Of a stretch of DNA of 64,000 bases, positions 60,425-64,000 are shown piece by piece. A program made the translations under genes and the position numbers. This DNA is from Reticulitermes speratus (Eukaryota; Arthropoda; Insecta; Blattodea; Rhinotermitidae): the NCBI GenBank assembly GCA_021186555.1, contig JAJKFL010000042.1:44424980-44488979 (forward strand), given 5' to 3'. A model generated the notes under the pieces. That model saw nothing but the letters and a program-made list of their open reading frames with translations, searched no databases and was not told where the DNA came from. Each line of letters opens with the position of its first letter. Position 1 is the stretch's first letter.

Positions 60425-60500
60425 TCGGCCTTAGGACAGGGCTGGCGAACCTTTTTGAGGGCGCGTACCCAAATTGTCGATAATTTTCGAAGAATTCTTT
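60425..60500. mobile_element. Possible hAT-like end
   Basis: ACAGGGCTGGCGAACCTTTT resembles a hAT terminus. No second end was identified. The adjacent 60335-60400 is a GGGGCCCC-rich stretch. Confidence 0.3.
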
Positions 60501-60589
60501 TTTTTACGTGTGGAAACCTGGCTTTACTTTCCTATTATTCCAGTGATGTCTTAGCGACCCTTACAGGTTGACGGCCCGGTCAGCTGTCT

Positions 60590-60862
60590 GGCTGACCCGT
60601 CTCTTATTCCGTCCCTGGTGGAAATACAGCTCCACTCCTAGCTGGAGGTGAGTGGTCAGCTTCACGCTCCAACCGCTTTATCTCCCGGGGAAAGAAGCTC
60701 CCCGATACCCATTGAATATTTGAGTGGGTGGGTCTTAGAGCTGGTATGGACGATTTGAAGGAGAGGAAAATTTAATTTCTGTTGGGAATTGAACCACTGT
60801 TTCTCGTATGTCCAGTCCGTAGCGTAGTCACTATACAGATTACGGTATCCGAGCTCATACGG
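60590..60862 (-). repeat. SINE family A, minus strand
   Basis: The minus strand reads GATACCGTAATCTG (head), GGTTCAATTCCC (box B), CACCCACTCAAATATTCAAT, AAAGCGGTTGGAGCGTGAAG and CTCACCTCCAGCTAGGAGTG. Confidence 0.8.
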
Positions 60863-61816
60863 CGGCTCAAATAAAAACGTGAGCGTATAAACTCCATTTA
60901 CGTAAAAACTCTTTTTTTGTTCTTAAAATTTGTATGCACGATGTGTTGCAAAAATTGCGAATCTGCTGCAGCTATTGTTACATCTCCATTTAAATGTGAA
61001 TCAGAACAAACTTTCCTCTGTATTTTCAAACTTTCATCACTTGAAAATGTCTGATATTTATGTGCACGAGTTGCCGGATGTGTCCCAGGCTTTATGTTTG
61101 ACAGCATGATGCTATTGAATGGAATACAAGGCAACATTACCTTTTCACAACACGTAGTAGACGACGAAAAGTTATGGAGGGAATAAAAGCCAGTGACATT
61201 AGGCAATAAGAGTTTGTAAATTGTGTTTTGAGCAGTAAAATGTGAAGAAACGTTAAAATGAAATCATCTCATGATATCAAATCCGCACAGTTACACTGAG
61301 AAATAAAAAACTGTGCCTTTTTTTTTACGATATTTTATCAGCTGGAAGGGGGGAAAAAAAGAATCTTTACTCGTACGTTTGAAAGTAGTTAACAAACTTC
61401 GTTAATGGAGTTGTGAGGCAGAAGGAAATGGAATGAAGTGCTTCCGGTTGGCTGTCTTGTGCTTTGTTAGCTGCTTCTTTATTTAAAATTGACTTATTTT
61501 GAATTCAGAGAATGAACGTTGACCCACCATCTCTGTATTCATCTTTCGATTAAACTTACTTTAATACAAACTCTAAATTACAATGTCCCAGATACTGCAA
61601 CATAGTATATAAGACGTAAGCCCTTTAAACATTAAGATTAACCTGAGTTGTATTTAAACATTCAGCTCGTACCGCGCAGTGAACACCGTTTCTGTTGTAA
61701 CACACATATCAGTTAGTGTTGTATAGGGAAAGAATGTCCCTTTATTCTGAGATATATAAAAAACATATAAATACACTCTAGACGGCATGAGGAAGTAGAG
61801 GGGTAGCAGAAATATA

Positions 61817-62389
61817 CAGTGTGTCCACAAAGTCCCTTCGGGGTTTTGAAAAATTGTGGCGCGCAAACAAATTGAGCTAGCCACATGCGGTTTGCGGCAG
61901 ATTACAGTAAAACTCTGGAAGTTTTTTTACTGACCTCAGTAGACCTCGATGTGGGCTCCCTTGGTAGCACGGAGAACGTCCAGACGATATTCGAGCTCTT
62001 GCCATGTTCTGTGGAGCATGTCTGCTGGAATAGCCGAGATCGCATTCCTGATGTGGGTCTTCAGGTCATCAAGTCATCTGTAGCCGGCAAAAGAACTTCC
62101 AGAGTTTCACTGTAATCTGCCGCAAACTGCATGTGGCTAGCTCAATTTGTTTGCGCGCCACAGTTTTTCAAAACCCCGAAGGGACTTTGTGGACACCGCT
62201 GGAATAGCCGAGATCGCATTCTTGATACGGGTTTCCAGAGTTTCACTGTAATCTGCCGCAAACCGCATGTGGAAAAAAAAAAAACTTCCAGAGTTTCACT
62301 ATAATCTGCCGCAAACCGCATGTGGCTAGCTCAATTTGTTTGCGCGCCACAATTTTTCAAAACCCCGAAGGGACTTTGTGGACACACTG
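61817..62389. mobile_element. Tc1/mariner-superfamily element, internally deleted
   Basis: Terminal repeats of about 100 bases (CAGTGTGTCCACAAAGTCCC at the left, its complement at the right) are flanked by TA at 61815-61816 and 62390-62391. The interior holds the 3' end of a transposase gene on the minus strand. At 62180-62280 a partly duplicated block repeats part of the coding end and terminal repeat. Confidence 0.85.
61936..62073 (-). pseudogene. Transposase C-terminus (Tc1/mariner superfamily)
   Basis: Forty-five codons and a TGA: LDDLKTHIRNAISAIP, then RTWQELEYRLDVLRATKG and AHIEVY. The pattern RTWQELEYRLD...GAHIE at the extreme C-terminus is typical of DDE transposases of this superfamily in arthropods. 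An in-frame TGA lies just upstream at 62074-62076 and the catalytic domain is absent, so it cannot make a working enzyme. Confidence 0.8.
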
Positions 62390-62524
62390 TAGATCCACTC
62401 ATTCTTAATCGCGGTGCCAGAGAGAGGTATGTGGTCAACATCACGCCCTGACTACTTTACCCCATGGAAAGTATCCCTCTACGCATTGAATAGAAGGCTT
62501 GTGTCGGGCCCAGATCCGGTCTGG

Positions 62525-62528
62525 CCCC

Positions 62529-62601
<73 letters not shown>
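62525..62601. repeat. Homopolymer tract, C12 then T65
   Basis: About twelve C are followed by 65 uninterrupted T, then AAGAAGAGAAGAGAAG. It lies inside the split SINE. Exact lengths in such tracts are assembly-sensitive. Confidence 0.85.
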
Positions 62602-62605
<4 letters not shown>

Positions 62606-62741
62606 AGAGAAGAGAAGAGAAGAGAAGAAAATTTTTACTCCCGATTCGAGCCCTTGGCCTTCCACTCCCTGGTCTACTTTTTATAGTGGCTGAGCTATCC
62701 CGGCTCATACCCATGAAGTTCGTTTGTTGGTTATTTAGTTA

Positions 62742-63081
62742 CAGTAGAACCTTGGTTATTCGAACTTCGCTTGGCCGAAACTCGGGTTAACGGAAACGTC
62801 TTTTTTTTTTGTACGCGAGATGATGTTATGTAAATTAAATTGTTGAGAGCTGTACGTATTGTTAGTGAAATACAAATGGCAGTTTACAGCAGTAAGTTAG
62901 TTCCGAGAATACCCTGGCGCATGTCAGGTGCTGCGATTCCCAGAACTGCCTGCCGCGAGACACCTCTGAGCCTCTCCCCATCAGTTTGTTGTGAAAAGTT
63001 GACGTGTGCGGAATTATCCGAAATTTTGCTTATCCGAAATCTGGTCCACCTCCTTTATTTCGGATAATCGAGGTTCTACTG
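62742..63081. mobile_element. pogo/Tigger-like MITE
   Basis: The left end CAGTAGAACCTTGGTTATTC and the right end (reverse-complemented CAGTAGAACCTCGATTATCC) are inverted repeats flanked by TA at 62740 and 63082. GGTTAACGGAAAC and TTATCCGAAAT are subterminal. It is 340 bases with no transposase. Confidence 0.85.
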
Positions 63082-63977
63082 TACTTGGTTAGTTTCTCTA
63101 AAAATGTAATTGCAAAATCCGTATACTGAAGTTAAGGCGAAATTTATATTAAGTCCAAATTGCGTAAATCGGTTGATCCTTTTTTTTTAAATTTCAGATA
63201 CGGGGGTCGATCAGAAAATAATTTTACGTGGTGTTTAGTTTTGTAACTAAATAACCTATAATGTATTGTGTTTATATGTATGAGGGGAATTCGTCGTTAA
63301 GCGACTGTGAACGTTGCAGGCGCTGAAGCAAAATCTTGGTGGCCACAGATGTAAAGATGATCGCGAGGTGGTAACAGCGGTGGCACCGTGACTGGTAACA
63401 CAGGACACAGAATCAGGGAACATTAAAGCTCGTCCGATGATATGATAGTGCCTCAGTTATGGCGGAGACTACGCGGAAAAGTAGTGGTATGACAGCACAA
63501 CCGTCAGCTGTTCTTTATCACAGCTGGAACTAAAGAATCCACAACTTATGCATTGTTAGCTGATTTTATGACCGAGTTTCGTAACCTTTTCATAATGCTA
63601 ACAGAAGGGATAGATTTTGACTTTACATTGGCTTCAGTCTCTTCCTATCTTATGTTCCGGATACATGATAAAGTTATAATAAACTTTCCTTAAGGACGAA
63701 AAGATGTCTTTGTCATCGCAGGGCAAGTCGTTCAAACCTCAGTAACGCAACGAATGTAGGAGCATCATTAGCGAAATCTGTTGCTTGTGTTAGAAGCAAT
63801 TTAAGTGTTACACATCAAGCCAAAGTTTAAGCTGACTTCATTAAATTCTGTAGGCGTCTGAAGGGGAGGGGGAGACGAAGTAACGACTGTTGAATTCAGG
63901 CGCAAGATGGAACGTCATGTGCGCGTAGAATGACAACCACATCCTCAGCAAATCATCGACTTCACGGCTTTTCTAGA

Positions 63978-64000
63978 TTAACCCTTTAAAGCACAGGGCT
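63978..64000 (+). repeat. Start of a 114-bp-family repeat, cut by the window end
   Basis: TTAACCCTTTAAAGCACAGG resembles the leading block at 9829 and 10262 (CTTTAAAGCCCAGTGG). Confidence 0.3.

Larger units (their letters stand above)
61780..62712 (-). repeat. SINE family A split by a mariner-type insertion
   Basis: Minus-strand family A sequence runs from GCCGGGATAGCTCAGCCAC (62707-62689) through box B GGCTCGAATCGGG to GAATGAGTGGATC (62405-62393). It resumes at 61811-61780 (CTACCCCTCTACTTCC). The gap is the element at 61817-62389. Between head and body lies a 65-base T run on the + strand. Confidence 0.8.
53895..64000. other. CpG-rich, repeat-laden distal region
   Basis: No host coding sequence was recognised. 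Apart from the listed repeats I see nothing classifiable in 53900-54290, 54940-56280, 58210-58640, 59340-60080, 60870-61780 and 63090-63970. A (CAT)n run is at 55593-55619. Confidence 0.5.

Noticed and set aside
62414-62714. Frames with long Phe or Lys runs
   Set aside because: Translation of a T65 homopolymer tract inside a SINE.
62840-63067. 75-codon frame
   Set aside because: It lies entirely inside a 340-bp MITE with inverted terminal repeats.

Overview
The window is eukaryotic and reads as an insect chromosome. It has spliced genes with GT-AG introns up to about 21 kb, dense SINE/LINE/MITE debris, satellites and tRNA-derived repeats, and no bacterial-style operons. The peptides left by the non-LTR element fragments resemble ones I associate with cockroaches. 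My best guess is therefore Blattodea (Periplaneta-like), but this is inference from memory, not a search result.

Only one host gene is clearly present. It is a membrane-bound trehalase (Treh-2 type) on the + strand in six coding exons: 1093-1178, 22690-23472, 25952-26088, 27051-27598, 28767-29038 and 47235-47340. All junctions keep frame and give a 643-residue protein with a signal peptide, both trehalase signatures, the catalytic Asp and Glu, one C-terminal membrane span and a short basic cytoplasmic tail. The tail exon lies 18 kb beyond the catalytic exons. If intron 5 is not spliced, a TGA inside its donor site ends the protein within the membrane span. A possible first exon of a second + strand gene sits at 53.64-53.89 kb; the rest of that gene would lie in the unread last 10 kb or beyond the window.

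Layout: 1-1.06 kb is the 5' flank with a foldback repeat. 1.2-22.7 kb is intron 1, rich in CpG and packed with repeats: a 42-bp array, a 114-bp array, a 35-bp satellite with higher-order structure, a Penelope-like foldback element with target duplications, SINEs, LINE 3' ends, a hAT-like MITE, a pogo-like MITE and a decayed transposon-type gene. 22.7-29.0 kb holds the catalytic exons. 29.0-47.2 kb is intron 5. 47.3-53.1 kb is the probable 3' UTR and flank. 53.1-64 kb is CpG-rich again, with a possible promoter, many SINEs, a LINE, a mariner element nested in a SINE and another pogo-like MITE.

Two window-scale signals stand out. First, about 21.4-53.1 kb is strongly CpG-depleted compared with both flanks, as expected of a methylated gene body. 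Second, many dispersed repeats share a motif matching the hammerhead ribozyme core (CTGANGA, stem II, GAAAC, often a palindromic stem III). These include two inverted-repeat elements carrying the motif in both arms, and a subfamily of roughly 120-200 bp foldbacks, most of them inside the trehalase introns.
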